Source: Terrabacter aerolatus (lineage in GTDB: Bacteria; Actinomycetota; Actinomycetes; Actinomycetales; Dermatophilaceae). From it: a stretch of 63,741 bases of DNA. Shown in pieces: positions 21,160 through 32,356 of the stretch (positions are counted from its first letter, which is position 1; every line of letters starts with the position of its first letter). The notes beneath the pieces were generated by a model. The model did no database searches, was not told the DNA's origin, and saw only the letters and a program-made list of their open reading frames with translations. The position numbers were made by a program, and so were the translations under genes. The stretch is taken from positions 1 to 63,741 of the forward strand of contig NZ_BJYX01000022.1 in assembly GCF_007991735.1 (NCBI RefSeq), in the 5' to 3' direction.

Positions 21160-21987
21160 GTGACCTTCTCGATCGTCGCGCGCCAGGGTGACGCCCACGG
21201 CATCGCCGTCGCCAGCAAGTTCCTCGCCGTCGGAGCGGTCGTGCCCGGCGCCCGTCTCGGGGTCGGCGCGGTGGCGACGCAGTCCTTCGCCCGCGTCGCC
21301 TACCTCGACGAGCTGCTCGGACGCCTCGCCGCCGGCGAACCCGCCGACGAGGCGCTCGCCGCCGCGACGGCCCTCGACGAGGGTCGCGAGACCCGCCAGG
21401 TCGGCGTCGTGGGCGTCGGCTCGGCCGCGACCTTCACCGGCTCGGAGTGCAACGTTTGGGCCGGCGGTGTCGCGCGCGACGAGGGCGACACGGCATACGC
21501 CATCCAGGGCAACATCCTCACGGGACCCGAGGTCGTCGAGGAGATGGAGCGGGCCTGGCACGCCACGGCCGGCCAGCCGCTCGCCCGTCGCCTGCTCGCC
21601 GCGCTCGTGGCCGGCGACGCCGCGGGGGGCGACTCGCGCGGTCGGCAGGCCGCGGCGATGTATGCCGTCGAGCCGGGTGCCGGCTACGACGCGTGCGGGG
21701 TGCTCGCCGACCTGCGGGTCGACGACCACGCCGACCCGGTGACCGAGCTCGGCCGCCTCCTGTCGGACTGGGAGATGTACTTCGGCAAGCCGGAGGACGT
21801 CGAGCCGCTCGAGGGCGACCTCGCCGAGGAGGTGCGCGAGCGGCTGGCGCACGCCGGCTTCTCCGACGCCGACGTCGCGACGGCCCTCGCCGACTGGGCG
21901 GGCAACGCGAACTACGAGGCCCGGCTCAGCCCCGACGGCATCGACCGACGGGTCCTGGAGGCCCTGCGCGCCACCACGAGCCGCTGA
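21160..21987 (+). CDS. DUF1028 family protein, Ntn-hydrolase-like
   Basis: A cytoplasmic protein of 275 aa. The start M-T-F-S-I-V-A-R, then G-I-A-V-A-S-K-F-L-A-V-G-A-V-V-P-G-A-R, G-A-V-A-T-Q-S-F-A and Q-G-N-I-L fit DUF1028, an N-terminal-nucleophile-like family with no established reaction. GTG start with GGGAGA, 14 bp after hpt. Its insertion between hpt and ftsH is less usual than the rest of this cluster. Confidence 0.85.
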   Translation: MTFSIVARQGDAHGIAVASKFLAVGAVVPGARLGVGAVATQSFARVAYLDELLGRLAAGEPADEALAAATALDEGRETRQVGVVGVGSAATFTGSECNVWAGGVARDEGDTAYAIQGNILTGPEVVEEMERAWHATAGQPLARRLLAALVAGDAAGGDSRGRQAAAMYAVEPGAGYDACGVLADLRVDDHADPVTELGRLLSDWEMYFGKPEDVEPLEGDLAEEVRERLAHAGFSDADVATALADWAGNANYEARLSPDGIDRRVLEALRATTSR

Positions 21988-22100
21988 CCTCGCGTCCCCG
22001 TCCGGAAGGTTGGACGGACGCGTTGGTCACCAGCACGCCGCATGCGGAACACTGGTGGCCCACCGGACGTTGTGCCGGTGGACTAAGTCACCGGACGAGC

Positions 22101-22134
22101 AGGAGGACCGGGGCCCGACAGGCCCCGCACGTAC
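22101..22134 (+). promoter_or_regulatory. ftsH leader: Shine-Dalgarno followed by a hairpin
   Basis: AGGAGG at 22101-22106 is a full Shine-Dalgarno but stands 28 nt from the ftsH ATG. A perfect hairpin GGGGCC-cgaca-GGCCCC (22110-22126) fills the gap. If folded, the effective spacing is about 11 nt. No ATG, GTG or TTG lies between. Further upstream are CCGCATGCGG (22038-22047) and CCACCGG/CCGGTGG (22060-22081), which may be promoter or leader structure. Confidence 0.6.
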
Positions 22135-24258
<2,124 letters not shown>

Positions 24259-24261
24259 CCT

Positions 24262-24834
24262 GTGGCGATCGACCAGCCGCGTGCCGAGGCGGCCGTGCGC
24301 GAGCTCCTGCTCGCCATCGGCGAGGACCCCGACCGTGAGGGCCTCCTCGACACCCCGGGCCGGGTGGCCCGCTCGTTCGCCGAGATCTACGCCGGCCTCG
24401 ACATGACGGCCGCCGACGTGCTCGGCACGACGTTCGAGATCGACCACCAGGAGCTCGTCATCGTGCGGGACATCGAGCTCTACAGCACGTGCGAGCACCA
24501 CCTCGTGCCCTTCCACGGGGTGGCGCACGTCGGCTACATCCCGAGCAAGGACGGGCGCGTCACGGGGCTGTCCAAGCTCGCGCGGCTCGTCGAGGTCTTC
24601 GCCCGGCGCCCTCAGGTGCAGGAGCGCCTCACGACCCAGATCGCCGACGCGCTCGTCGAGCACCTCGACGTGCAGGGCGTCATCGTCGTCGTCCAGGCCG
24701 AGCACCTGTGCATGTCGATGCGCGGCATCCGCAAGCCGGGCGCGAGCACCATCACCTCGGCGGTGCGCGGCCAGCTGCGCGACCCGGCCACTCGAGCAGA
24801 GGCCATGGCGCTGATGCTCGAGGGCAACAAGTGA
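24262..24834 (+). CDS. folE: GTP cyclohydrolase I
   Basis: Makes 7,8-dihydroneopterin triphosphate from GTP, the first step of folate synthesis. The 190-aa protein has the zinc and active-site segments [11 protein letters not shown] and [17 protein letters not shown] start lies 3 bp after the ftsH stop, so it is probably co-translated with the protease gene. It heads the folate run folE-folP-folBK. Confidence 0.96.
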   Translation: MAIDQPRAEAAVRELLLAIGEDPDREGLLDTPGRVARSFAEIYAGLDMTAADVLGTTFEIDHQELVIVRDIELYSTCEHHLVPFHGVAHVGYIPSKDGRVTGLSKLARLVEVFARRPQVQERLTTQIADALVEHLDVQGVIVVVQAEHLCMSMRGIRKPGASTITSAVRGQLRDPATRAEAMALMLEGNK

Positions 24835-24907
24835 CCGTCGGTCCTCCCTCCACGACCCTCACCTGTCCGACCCGCACCGCTCCGCCGGCGCACCGACCCG
24901 CGACACA

Positions 24908-25846
24908 ATGGCGCCCATGACTGCGCCTGCTCCCCACCACCGGCCCACGCCCGACGCGACCGAGCTCCTGGCGGTCCGTGACCGCACCCTCGTCATGGGC
25001 GTCGTCAACGTCACGCCCGACTCCTTCTCCGACGGTGGGCAGTGGTTCGAGCAGGAGGCGGCGATCGCCCACGGCCGTGAGGTGGTGGCGGCCGGTGCCG
25101 ACATCGTCGACGTGGGCGGTGAGTCGACGAGGCCCGGCGCCGAGCGCCCGTCCGTCGAGGAGGAGCTGCGTCGCGTGCTGCCCGTCGTGACCGCCCTCGC
25201 GGCGGAGGGCGCCGTCGTGTCCGTCGACACGATGCGTGCCTCGGTCGCGCGCGCCGCGGTCGATGCCGGCGCCACCATCGTCAACGACGTCTCCGGCGGG
25301 CTCGCCGATGCCGAGATGGTGCCCTGGGTCGCCGCCAACCGGCTCGCGTTCGTGGCCATGCACTGGCGCGGGCACAGCACCGGGATGCAGTCGCTCGCGG
25401 TCTACGACGACGTCGTCGAGGACGTCGTGCGTGAGCTGGCGCAGCGCCGGGACGCCCTCCTCGAGGGTGGCATCGACGAGGACCTCCTCGTGCTCGACCC
25501 GGGTCTGGGCTTCGCCAAGAACGCCGACCACAACTGGGCGCTCATGGCGGCGCTGCCCGCGCTGCACGAGCTCGGCCTGCCCGTCCTGCTCGGTGCCTCG
25601 CGCAAGACCTTCCTCGGCCGGCTCGGCCGGCCCGAGGGCGCCGAGCCGCGCCCACCCGCCGAGCGGGACGTCGAGACCACCGCGACCTCGGTCATGGCGG
25701 CCATGGCCGGCCTGTGGTGCGTGCGGGTCCACGACGTCGCCTCGACCGTGCGCGCACTCACCGTCGTCCAGGCCGCGCTCGAGCACGCCCCCGAGGACCT
25801 CGAGGATATCGAGGACCTCGACGCGCTCGAGGACCTCGGCCGATGA
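24908..25846 (+). CDS. folP: Dihydropteroate synthase
   Basis: Joins p-aminobenzoate to the pterin diphosphate; this is the sulfonamide target. The TIM barrel begins at about 25 with V-M-G-V-V-N-V-T-P-D-S-F-S-D-G-G and continues with V-G-G-E-S-T-R-P-G and L-G-A-S-R-K-T-F. At 312 aa it carries a short acidic tail rich in Glu, Asp and Leu after about 290. ATG 24917 is an alternative start three codons later. The 73-bp gap after folE is modest, so the same transcript is likely. Its stop overlaps the folB-folK start (ATGA). Confidence 0.95.
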   Translation: MAPMTAPAPHHRPTPDATELLAVRDRTLVMGVVNVTPDSFSDGGQWFEQEAAIAHGREVVAAGADIVDVGGESTRPGAERPSVEEELRRVLPVVTALAAEGAVVSVDTMRASVARAAVDAGATIVNDVSGGLADAEMVPWVAANRLAFVAMHWRGHSTGMQSLAVYDDVVEDVVRELAQRRDALLEGGIDEDLLVLDPGLGFAKNADHNWALMAALPALHELGLPVLLGASRKTFLGRLGRPEGAEPRPPAERDVETTATSVMAAMAGLWCVRVHDVASTVRALTVVQAALEHAPEDLEDIEDLDALEDLGR

Positions 25847-26730
25847 CCGACCGCATCGTCCTGCAGGGCGTCTCGGCCCGCGGCAACCACGGCGTGCTCG
25901 ACGTCGAGAAGCGCGACGGCCAGACCTTCCTCGTCGACGTGACGATGGCGTGCGACCTCGAGCGCGCCGGGCGCACCGACGCCCTGACGGCCACCGTCAA
26001 CTACGCGGAGGTCGCCGCCGACGTCGTCGCCCGCATCACCGGACCGTCCTTCGACCTCATCGAGCGGCTCGCCGAGGTCATCGCCGACGACGTGCTGCGC
26101 CACGACCTCGTCGAGTCCGTCGAGGTCGTCGTGCACAAGCCCGAGGCGCCCGTCGGGCATCCCTTCACCGACGTGCAGGTGCGCCTCGAGCGCACCAACG
26201 CCGCGCACGTGACGATCGCGCTCGGTTCGAACCTCGGCGACCGCGGGCAGACGCTCGGCGCCGCCGTCCGGGCGCTGCGTGACCTGCCCGGTCTCACCGT
26301 CACGGCGGTGTCGGCGATCGTCGAGACCGACCCCGTGGGTGGGCCCGAGCAGCCGCCGTACCTCAACGCCGTGGCCGTGGGCCGCGCCACCTCTGCGCCG
26401 GCGGAGCTGCTCGCGGCGCTGCACGCCATCGAGGCCGAGCACGGCCGTACCCGCGAGGTGCGTTGGGGCGCAAGGACGCTCGACCTCGACCTCATCCAGT
26501 ACGGCACGCCCGGCAGCTCGCGCGAGGTCGTCAGCGACGATCCCGCGCTGCTGCTGCCGCACCCCCGTGCGCACGAGCGGGCCTTCGTCCTCGTGCCGTG
26601 GACCGACGCCGACCCCCGGGCGAGCCTGCGCGTTGCGGGCGGACGCGACGGCCTCCGTCCGGTGGTCGACCTGCTGGCCGACCTCGACCGATCGGGCGTG
26701 CGACCCGGTCCCCGATGGGAGCAGCAGTGA
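25843..26730 (+). CDS. Bifunctional dihydroneopterin aldolase / HPPK fusion
   Basis: Catalyses two consecutive folate steps: aldol cleavage of dihydroneopterin and pyrophosphorylation of the product. Residues 1 to about 118 are FolB (I-V-L-Q-G-V-S-A-R-G-N-H-G-V, then V-N-Y-A-E-V). Residues about 122-295 are FolK (A-L-G-S-N-L-G-D-R, P-Y-L-N-A-V, W-G-A-R-T-L-D-L-D-L-I and L-P-H-P-R-A-H-E-R-A-F-V). The two reactions normally need two genes; the frame here is continuous with no stop or internal ribosome site between. The start overlaps folP by 4 nt and the stop overlaps the DUF3180 gene by 4 nt (GTGA). Confidence 0.93.
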   Translation: MTDRIVLQGVSARGNHGVLDVEKRDGQTFLVDVTMACDLERAGRTDALTATVNYAEVAADVVARITGPSFDLIERLAEVIADDVLRHDLVESVEVVVHKPEAPVGHPFTDVQVRLERTNAAHVTIALGSNLGDRGQTLGAAVRALRDLPGLTVTAVSAIVETDPVGGPEQPPYLNAVAVGRATSAPAELLAALHAIEAEHGRTREVRWGARTLDLDLIQYGTPGSSREVVSDDPALLLPHPRAHERAFVLVPWTDADPRASLRVAGGRDGLRPVVDLLADLDRSGVRPGPRWEQQ

Positions 26731-27200
26731 GACCACACTCCGGCATCCGCGTCACGACGCTCGTGCTCGCGGGACTGGCCATGACCGTGGTCGCCTGGCT
26801 CGTGCTGCGCTGGATGGCCTCGGGCGGCAGCCCCGTGCCCGATCCCGGGTGGATCGGGGCGGTGGCCATGCTCGTCCTCGGCGCCGGGCTGGTCCTCGCC
26901 GGTTGGCGGGTGCGCCGGGTCCGCGACGGCCGGCCCGACCCCGCGGTGACGCCGCTGCGCGCCGCCCGGACGCTCGTGCTGGGCCAGGCGGGGGCGCTCA
27001 CCGGTGCGGTGCTCGTCGGGTGGTATGCCGCGAACGCCCTCGTCCTGCTGCCCGACGGTGACGTCGACTCGCAGCGCAGCCGCATCTGGCTGTTCGCGCT
27101 CCATGCCGTCGTGGCGCTGCTGCTCGCCGTCGCCGGCATGGTCGTTCAGGCCTGGTGCCGGCTGCGACCGCGCGACGACGAGGACCAACCCCAGGCCTGA
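26727..27200 (+). CDS. DUF3180 membrane protein
   Basis: A 157-aa protein with four hydrophobic segments, the first at about 6-24 and the last near 130-148, separated by basic loops. This size and position directly after folK are typical of DUF3180 in actinobacteria, whose function is unknown. GTG 26727 lies in the GTGA overlap and has GGGAG upstream. Co-translation with the folate genes hints at a linked role, but nothing in the sequence names one. Confidence 0.85.
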   Translation: MRPHSGIRVTTLVLAGLAMTVVAWLVLRWMASGGSPVPDPGWIGAVAMLVLGAGLVLAGWRVRRVRDGRPDPAVTPLRAARTLVLGQAGALTGAVLVGWYAANALVLLPDGDVDSQRSRIWLFALHAVVALLLAVAGMVVQAWCRLRPRDDEDQPQA

Positions 27201-27216
27201 CGGGTCGAGCGGCGCG

Positions 27217-27453
27217 TCAGGTGGTGCCGGCGACGGTGACCGTCGAGGTGGGCGCGGGCTTCGTCGTAACCGTCGGCGGCTGGGGCGGACCGTCGGGAGT
27301 CGTCGTGCGGACCGGCCACGGCGGCGGGATCGTGTCGACGGTGTCCTCGTCGGAGCAGGCCGCGGCGACGGTGATCGTGGCCGTGATGACGGCGACGGCC
27401 ACGGCACGCACCACGGTCGCGCGCGTGGGCCGGGCAGACGGCATACGACCCAT
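27217..27453 (-). CDS. Small lipoprotein, 78 aa
   Basis: The ATG shares one base with the upstream nuoD stop (TGATG), so translation is coupled. Residues about 15-33 are a hydrophobic signal ending in the lipobox V-A-A-A-C. The exported part is short and Pro/Thr-rich with an acidic S-D-E-D-T-V-D start. No domain is recognised. It would be a membrane-anchored surface peptide. The function is unknown, and it is easy to miss because of its size. Confidence 0.65.
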   Translation of the reverse strand: MGRMPSARPTRATVVRAVAVAVITATITVAAACSDEDTVDTIPPPWPVRTTTPDGPPQPPTVTTKPAPTSTVTVAGTT

Positions 27454-28682
27454 CACTTGTCGACGTCCCCGACGACGAAGAACATCGAGCCGAGGATCGC
27501 GACCATGTCGGCGATGAGCTGGCCCGGGAGCATCTCGCTCAGCACCGAGACGTTGTTGAACGACGCCGAGCGCAGCTTGAGCCGCCACGGCGTCTTCTCG
27601 CCGCGCGAGACGAGGTAGTAGCCGTTGAAGCCCAAGGGATTCTCGGTGGCGCAGTAGATCTCGCCCTCGGGCACCTTGAGCACCTTGGGCAGCTTGACGT
27701 TGATCGGGCCCTGCGGCAGCTGGACCAGCCGGTCGAGGCAGGCCTGTGCGAGGTCGAGCGAGACGTGCACCTGCTCCAGCAGCACCTCGAGGCGCGCGAG
27801 GCAGTCGCCGGCCGTGCGGGTCACGACGCGGCCGGGACCCCTGTCGCCGAAGAGCTCGCCGTAGGCGAGGTAGGGCGCGTCGCGGCGCAGGTCGACGTCG
27901 AGGCCGCTGGCGCGCGCGATGGGGCCCGAGACGCCGTAGGCCTCGACCATGGCCCGCGACAGGACGCCGACCCCCCGCGTGCGTGCCTCGAGGATCTCGT
28001 TGCCGACGATGAGTCGCTCGAGGTCGGGAAGTCGCTTGCGCACGTTGGCGATCGCCTTGTCGACGCGCCCCATCCAGCCGGCGGGGAGGTCCTCCTTGAG
28101 CCCGCCGACGCGGTTGAACATGTAGTGCATGCGGCCGCCCGAGACCTCCTCCATGACGGCCTGGAGCTCCTCGCGCTCGCGGAACGCGTGGAACACGGGC
28201 GTGATGGCGCCGAGCTCGAGCGGGTAGCTGCCGAGGAACATCAGGTGGTTGAGCACGCGGTTGAGCTCGGCGAGGGCGGTGCGCGCCCAGACGGCCCGCT
28301 CGGGCACCTCCATGCCGAGCATCTGCTCGACGCCGAGCACGACGCCGAGCTCGTTGGAGAAGGCGCTGAGCCAGTCGTGGCGGTTGGCCAGGACGATGAT
28401 CTGGCGGTAGTCGCGCACCTCGAAGAGCTTCTCGGCGCCGCGGTGCATGTAGCCGACGATCGGCTCGGCGCTGACGATGCGCTCGCCGTCGACGACGATG
28501 CGCAGCCGGAGGACGCCGTGCGTCGCGGGGTGCTGCGGGCCGATGTTGAGCACCATGTCGGCGGTCGCGAGACCACCCGCACCGATGCCGACGGTGAGCT
28601 CCCGCCCCTGCCGCGCGCCCGGGCCGGCGCCGTCGTCGCCGGGGGCGCCACCCACGGGCGGGGTGTCCGTCGGGCTGCTCAC
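27453..28682 (-). CDS. nuoD: NADH-quinone oxidoreductase subunit D, solitary copy
   Basis: Homologue of the 49-kDa complex I subunit that helps form the quinone site beside cluster N2. The 409-aa protein begins its conserved part at about 40 with [16 protein letters not shown]. It keeps [11 protein letters not shown], the Arg of A-N-R-H-D-W (about 101) and the R-M-H of the [10 protein letters not shown] region (about 186). It ends G-D-V-D-K, like standard NuoD. No other nuo gene is in the window, so it is an orphan here; whether a full nuo operon exists elsewhere cannot be seen. Neighbours are a lipoprotein (overlapping) and, upstream, copC and a MidA-type methyltransferase. GTG start. Confidence 0.92.
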   Translation of the reverse strand: MSSPTDTPPVGGAPGDDGAGPGARQGRELTVGIGAGGLATADMVLNIGPQHPATHGVLRLRIVVDGERIVSAEPIVGYMHRGAEKLFEVRDYRQIIVLANRHDWLSAFSNELGVVLGVEQMLGMEVPERAVWARTALAELNRVLNHLMFLGSYPLELGAITPVFHAFREREELQAVMEEVSGGRMHYMFNRVGGLKEDLPAGWMGRVDKAIANVRKRLPDLERLIVGNEILEARTRGVGVLSRAMVEAYGVSGPIARASGLDVDLRRDAPYLAYGELFGDRGPGRVVTRTAGDCLARLEVLLEQVHVSLDLAQACLDRLVQLPQGPINVKLPKVLKVPEGEIYCATENPLGFNGYYLVSRGEKTPWRLKLRSASFNNVSVLSEMLPGQLIADMVAILGSMFFVVGDVDK

Positions 28683-28739
28683 GGAGTCGACCCTACGTGG
28701 CTCATGCGCCCGAGTATGCCGTGCGCACGCTCGTGCCCG

Positions 28740-29291
28740 TCACCGACCGCTTGCGGACCCGGACCGGTCGGCCTCGCGGCCGCGCAGGAGGAGGAAGCCA
28801 CCGACCCCGAGGAGCACGACGGTCCCGACGATGGTGAGCAGGATCGGCACGAGCAGCGAACCCTGGCCGTCGTCGGTGGCGGAGACGGGCCTGACGTGGA
28901 CCGTGGCGCCCGCCGTGGCCGTCGACCCGTCGAGCCCGACCGTCGCGTGGAACGAGAACGTGCCGGTGACGGGATGCCCGTCGTCGGAGGTGACGCGGTA
29001 CGACACCGTGTAGTCGCCACCGGGCGCCGTGGGCGCGATCGCCTGCGTGACCTCGCGGCCGGAGATCGTCGGGGCACCGGACGAGGCGGTCCCCGAGGGG
29101 CCGGTCACGACGACCTGGGCGCCGATCGCCAGCGGCGCCTCGGCGAAGGTGAGCACCACCGACCCGGGCAGCTTCGCGACGGTGGTGCCGTCGGCGGGGT
29201 CGGTCCGTTCGAGCACGTCGTGGGCGAAGGCCGTGGACGGCAGGGCCACGAGGAGTCCGAGGGCGAGCAGCGCTGAGGCGAGACGACGCAT
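28740..29291 (-). CDS. CopC-domain copper-binding protein with C-terminal membrane anchor
   Basis: An exported 183-aa protein. The signal peptide (1-23) ends A-F-A, leaving an N-terminal His (H-D-V-L-E-R-T-D-P-A-D-G), which is the classic CopC copper ligand. D-D-G-H-P-V-T-G-T-F supplies further ligands. One membrane segment near 145-170 and a basic tail anchor it. The usual partner, CopD, is absent from this window. It lies 6 bp after the MidA-type methyltransferase stop (29297) on the same strand, and 57 bp before nuoD. Confidence 0.88.
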   Translation of the reverse strand: MRRLASALLALGLLVALPSTAFAHDVLERTDPADGTTVAKLPGSVVLTFAEAPLAIGAQVVVTGPSGTASSGAPTISGREVTQAIAPTAPGGDYTVSYRVTSDDGHPVTGTFSFHATVGLDGSTATAGATVHVRPVSATDDGQGSLLVPILLTIVGTVVLLGVGGFLLLRGREADRSGSASGR

Positions 29292-29296
29292 GCCGT

Positions 29297-30412
29297 TCAG
29301 GCTACGTCGTGCCCCCGGACGCGTTTCACCGCCCACCAGAAGCCACCGAAACCGTCGCGGTCGAGCAGCCGGGCCTCGGCACCGGCGCGGCCCAGGGCAG
29401 CGACGTAGGCGAGCGGGTCGGTGCTCGCCAGCGCGTGCGGGGGCGTGGCGCCGGTCAGCCCCAGTGCCCGGAGCGCCTCGCGCTGGGTGCGCACGTCGTC
29501 CGCGTCGAGGGTGTCCATCGCGACGTGGGCCGTGACGTCGCACGAGCCGTCGGGCACGGGCACCGTGAGCCGCCCGCCCGCGTATGCCGTGAGCGTGCCC
29601 GCGGACGGCCGTGACGCCGCCGTGTGGCCGTAGTCCACGGCGACGAGCGTGCCGGAGTCGACGCGCGAGACGAGGTCGGCCCAGGCCTCGTCACGGGAAC
29701 GGCCGATCTCGAGGCGGTCGCCGGGAGCGGTCGTGGGCCAGTGGGCGGTCGCCCACCGGTGGTCGGCTGCCCCGAGCGGTGCGCCGAGCGACTCCGCGCC
29801 GGTCGTGGGGTCGACGAGGACCTCGCGGGCGGTGCCGTCGGCGTCGACCTCGGCCACGGTGCAGGGCACGACGTCGAGCCACTCGTGGGCGATGACGAGG
29901 GCGTCACGCAGCCCGGTCAGCTCCGGCGGCAGGCCGGAGCCGCCGGGGGAGCGGATCCACTCGACCCGGTCGTCGAGCCCCTCGGGCCGGTCGACGACGT
30001 CCACCGCCACCACGCGAGTGCCTGCCGCGACCCCGGCCCCGGCCTCCCCACGTCGAGTGGGCACCTCCCCACGTCGAGTGGGCACCTCCCCACGTCGAGT
30101 GGGCACTTCGGCACGCGCGCCGTCGGGTGACAGGGCCGAGTCGACGGATGGCGGAGCTGCCGCACCGGCCGACGACGACGCGAGGGCCTCGACGAGGTGG
30201 GTCGCGAGCTCGCCGCGCCCGGCCCCGACGTCGACGACGACACGGACCGGACGGTCGGGGAGCGCGAGGAGAGCGCGGGCGAGCACGGCCCCGGTGGGAC
30301 CGTGCGCGGCGGTCGTGAAGTGCGCGGCCGGACCACCGCGGGTGACGTAGAAACCGTGGCCCACGGCATACAGCCCCTCGTGCCACGCGTCGCGCCAGGG
30401 AACGGGATCCAC
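29297..30412 (-). CDS. SAM-dependent methyltransferase, MidA/NDUFAF7 family
   Basis: A class I methyltransferase of 371 aa. The N-terminus W-R-D-A-W-H-E-G-L-Y and R-G-G-P-A-A-H-F-T-T-A, then SAM motif I V-V-D-V-G-A-G-R-G-E-L-A at about 58-69, and later A-H-E-W-L-D-V-V-P fit the MidA/NDUFAF7 group. In mitochondria NDUFAF7 dimethylates an Arg of the 49-kDa complex I subunit (known biology). Here the gene lies beside a solitary nuoD. Residues about 102-122 are three exact copies of E-V-P-T-R-R-G from a 21-nt tandem repeat, probably a surface loop. GTG start, divergent from the DUF2520 gene over 23 bp. Confidence 0.85.
   Translation of the reverse strand: MDPVPWRDAWHEGLYAVGHGFYVTRGGPAAHFTTAAHGPTGAVLARALLALPDRPVRVVVDVGAGRGELATHLVEALASSSAGAAAPPSVDSALSPDGARAEVPTRRGEVPTRRGEVPTRRGEAGAGVAAGTRVVAVDVVDRPEGLDDRVEWIRSPGGSGLPPELTGLRDALVIAHEWLDVVPCTVAEVDADGTAREVLVDPTTGAESLGAPLGAADHRWATAHWPTTAPGDRLEIGRSRDEAWADLVSRVDSGTLVAVDYGHTAASRPSAGTLTAYAGGRLTVPVPDGSCDVTAHVAMDTLDADDVRTQREALRALGLTGATPPHALASTDPLAYVAALGRAGAEARLLDRDGFGGFWWAVKRVRGHDVA
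30043..30105. repeat. Three 21-nt tandem repeats inside the methyltransferase gene
   Basis: Units at 30043-30063, 30064-30084 and 30085-30105 are almost identical and contain the partly self-complementary CCCACGTCGAGTGGG. They keep the reading frame. The core GTCGAGTGGGCA matches the intergenic arrays at 8583 and 55301. Confidence 0.9.
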
Positions 30413-30435
30413 GTCCGCCGACTGTAGGCGATAGC

Positions 30436-31344
30436 GTGCCGTGGGTGAGCACCCCGCACGAGCGTCCCGCGCGCTTCGACGTCGGCGTCGTCGGCGCCGG
30501 GCGCGTCGGAGCCGTCCTCGGAGCCGCTCTGGCCCGCGCCGGACACGTCGTGACGGGCGTCTCCGCCGTCAGCGAGCAGAGCCTCGAGCGCGCGGCGACC
30601 CTCCTGCCGGGCGTCCCCGTCAAGCCGATCCCGGACGTCGTGGCCGGCGCCCACCTCGTGGTGCTGGCGGTGCCCGACGACGCGCTCGCCGACCTCGTCG
30701 CCGGGCTCAGTGCCACCGGGACCTTCACCCCGGGGCAGCTCGTCCTGCACACGTCCGGAGCCCACGGGATCTCGGTCTTCGAGGCTGCCGCTGACAGCGA
30801 CATCGTGCCGCTCGCGATCCACCCGGCCATGACGTTCACGGGTACCTCGCTCGACCTCGAGCGCCTGCACGACTGCTGCTTCGGCGTCACCACGGTCGAC
30901 CTGGCCCGTCCCCTCGCCGAGGCGCTCGTCATCGAGATGGGCGGCGACCCGGTGTGGATCGCCGAGGAGGACCGCGTCACCTACCACGCGGCCCTCGCCC
31001 ACGGGTCGAACCACCTCGTCACCCTCGTCGCGCAGTCGATGCAGCTGCTCGGCGAGGCAGGCGTGGAGGACCCGGCCCGCGTCCTCGAGCCGCTGCTGTC
31101 GGCCGCGCTCGCCAACACGCTCCAGCGGGGTGACGCAGCCCTCACCGGTCCGGTCGCCCGTGGCGATGCCGGTACCGTTGCCGGGCACGTCGCGCTGCTG
31201 CGCAAGGTCGCCCCGGACATCCGCCCGACCTACCTCGCCCTGGCCCGCGCGACGGCGCAGCGGGCACTGCTCAGCGGACGCCTTCGCGCCTCCGACGCCG
31301 ACCCGCTGCTCGAGCTGCTCGCGCACGAGGAGGACCAACCGTGA
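30436..31344 (+). CDS. Rossmann-fold protein with DUF2520 domain
   Basis: A 302-aa protein with an NAD(P)-binding N-terminus (D-V-G-V-V-G-A-G-R-V-G-A-V-L-G at about 15-29) and the C-terminal helical DUF2520 domain. H-T-S-G-A-H-G, H-P-A-M-T-F and Y-H-A-A-L-A-H-G-S-N-H are recognisable. Such proteins often precede panC and may act as a dehydrogenase, perhaps for ketopantoate, though this is not established. GTG 30436 is used here; GTG 30445 is an alternative. Its stop overlaps panC (GTGA), so it opens the pantothenate/NAD operon. Confidence 0.85.
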   Translation: MPWVSTPHERPARFDVGVVGAGRVGAVLGAALARAGHVVTGVSAVSEQSLERAATLLPGVPVKPIPDVVAGAHLVVLAVPDDALADLVAGLSATGTFTPGQLVLHTSGAHGISVFEAAADSDIVPLAIHPAMTFTGTSLDLERLHDCCFGVTTVDLARPLAEALVIEMGGDPVWIAEEDRVTYHAALAHGSNHLVTLVAQSMQLLGEAGVEDPARVLEPLLSAALANTLQRGDAALTGPVARGDAGTVAGHVALLRKVAPDIRPTYLALARATAQRALLSGRLRASDADPLLELLAHEEDQP

Positions 31345-32291
31345 CTGACACCACCGCGCCGGCCCTGACGCCGCCGACCCGGCCAGCGACCCCGCCCGCG
31401 ACGCCGCCCGCGACGCCCGTGGTGGCGCGCACCCGCGACGAGCTGCGTGAGGCGCGGTCGGCGCTCGACGACGGTGACGTCGCCGTCGTCATGACGATGG
31501 GCGCCCTGCACGAGGGCCACGCGACGCTCATCCACCAGGCGCGCCAGGCCCACCGCCACGTCGTCGTGACGATCTTCCTCAACCCGCTGCAGTTCGGGCC
31601 CAAGGAGGACCTCTCGCGCTACCCGCGCACCTTCGACGCCGACCTCGAGATCTGCACGGCCGCCGGGGTCGACCTCGTCTTCGCGCCGACACCGGACGTC
31701 ATCTACCCGGACGGCGACCCCGGGGTGCGGGTGTCCGCGGGACCGCTCGGCGACGTCCTCGAGGGGCAGGCCCGCCCCGGGCACTTCGACGGCATGCTCA
31801 CCGTCGTCGGCAAGCTCATGCACCTGACCCGGTGCAGCGCGGCCTACTTCGGGCAGAAGGACGCCCAGCAGCTGCTCCTCATCCGCCGCATGTGCCGCGA
31901 CCTCGACTTCCCCGTGCGCGTCGTCGCGGTGCCCACCGTGCGCGAGCCCGACGGCCTGGCGATGTCGAGCCGCAACACCTACCTCACCGCCTCCGACCGT
32001 GAGACGGCCCTGTGCCTCTCGGCCGCCCTGCGCGCCGGCGCCGAGGCCGCCCCGGAGGGCCCGTCGGCGGTCCGCCGCGCCGCCCGCGCCGTGCTCGTGC
32101 GCGAGCCGCTCGCCCTCGTCGACTACCTCGTGCTCGTCCACCCGGACACGCTCGAGGACGTGCCGGAGTGGTACCGCGGAGAGGCCCTGCTCGCGGTGGC
32201 GGGCCGAGTCGGCACGACCCGTCTCATCGACAACCTGCCCGTCCTCGTGGGCCCCGGCGGCGGTGCGCTCGAGACGTTCACCCAAGCCTGA
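31341..32291 (+). CDS. panC: Pantothenate synthetase
   Basis: Condenses pantoate and beta-alanine using ATP. The 316-aa protein has a Pro/Thr-rich leader of about 28 residues, then [30 protein letters not shown] and the K-M-S-K-S-like loop M-S-S-R-N. All active-site blocks are intact. GTG start in the GTGA overlap with the DUF2520 gene; panD follows after 65 bp. Confidence 0.95.
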   Translation: MTDTTAPALTPPTRPATPPATPPATPVVARTRDELREARSALDDGDVAVVMTMGALHEGHATLIHQARQAHRHVVVTIFLNPLQFGPKEDLSRYPRTFDADLEICTAAGVDLVFAPTPDVIYPDGDPGVRVSAGPLGDVLEGQARPGHFDGMLTVVGKLMHLTRCSAAYFGQKDAQQLLLIRRMCRDLDFPVRVVAVPTVREPDGLAMSSRNTYLTASDRETALCLSAALRAGAEAAPEGPSAVRRAARAVLVREPLALVDYLVLVHPDTLEDVPEWYRGEALLAVAGRVGTTRLIDNLPVLVGPGGGALETFTQA

Positions 32292-32356
32292 TCGCCGCCG
32301 GGCGCCCTTGTCCCACTGAGCCGTCCACGCTCTCCGACGCACGAAGGAACAGCACC

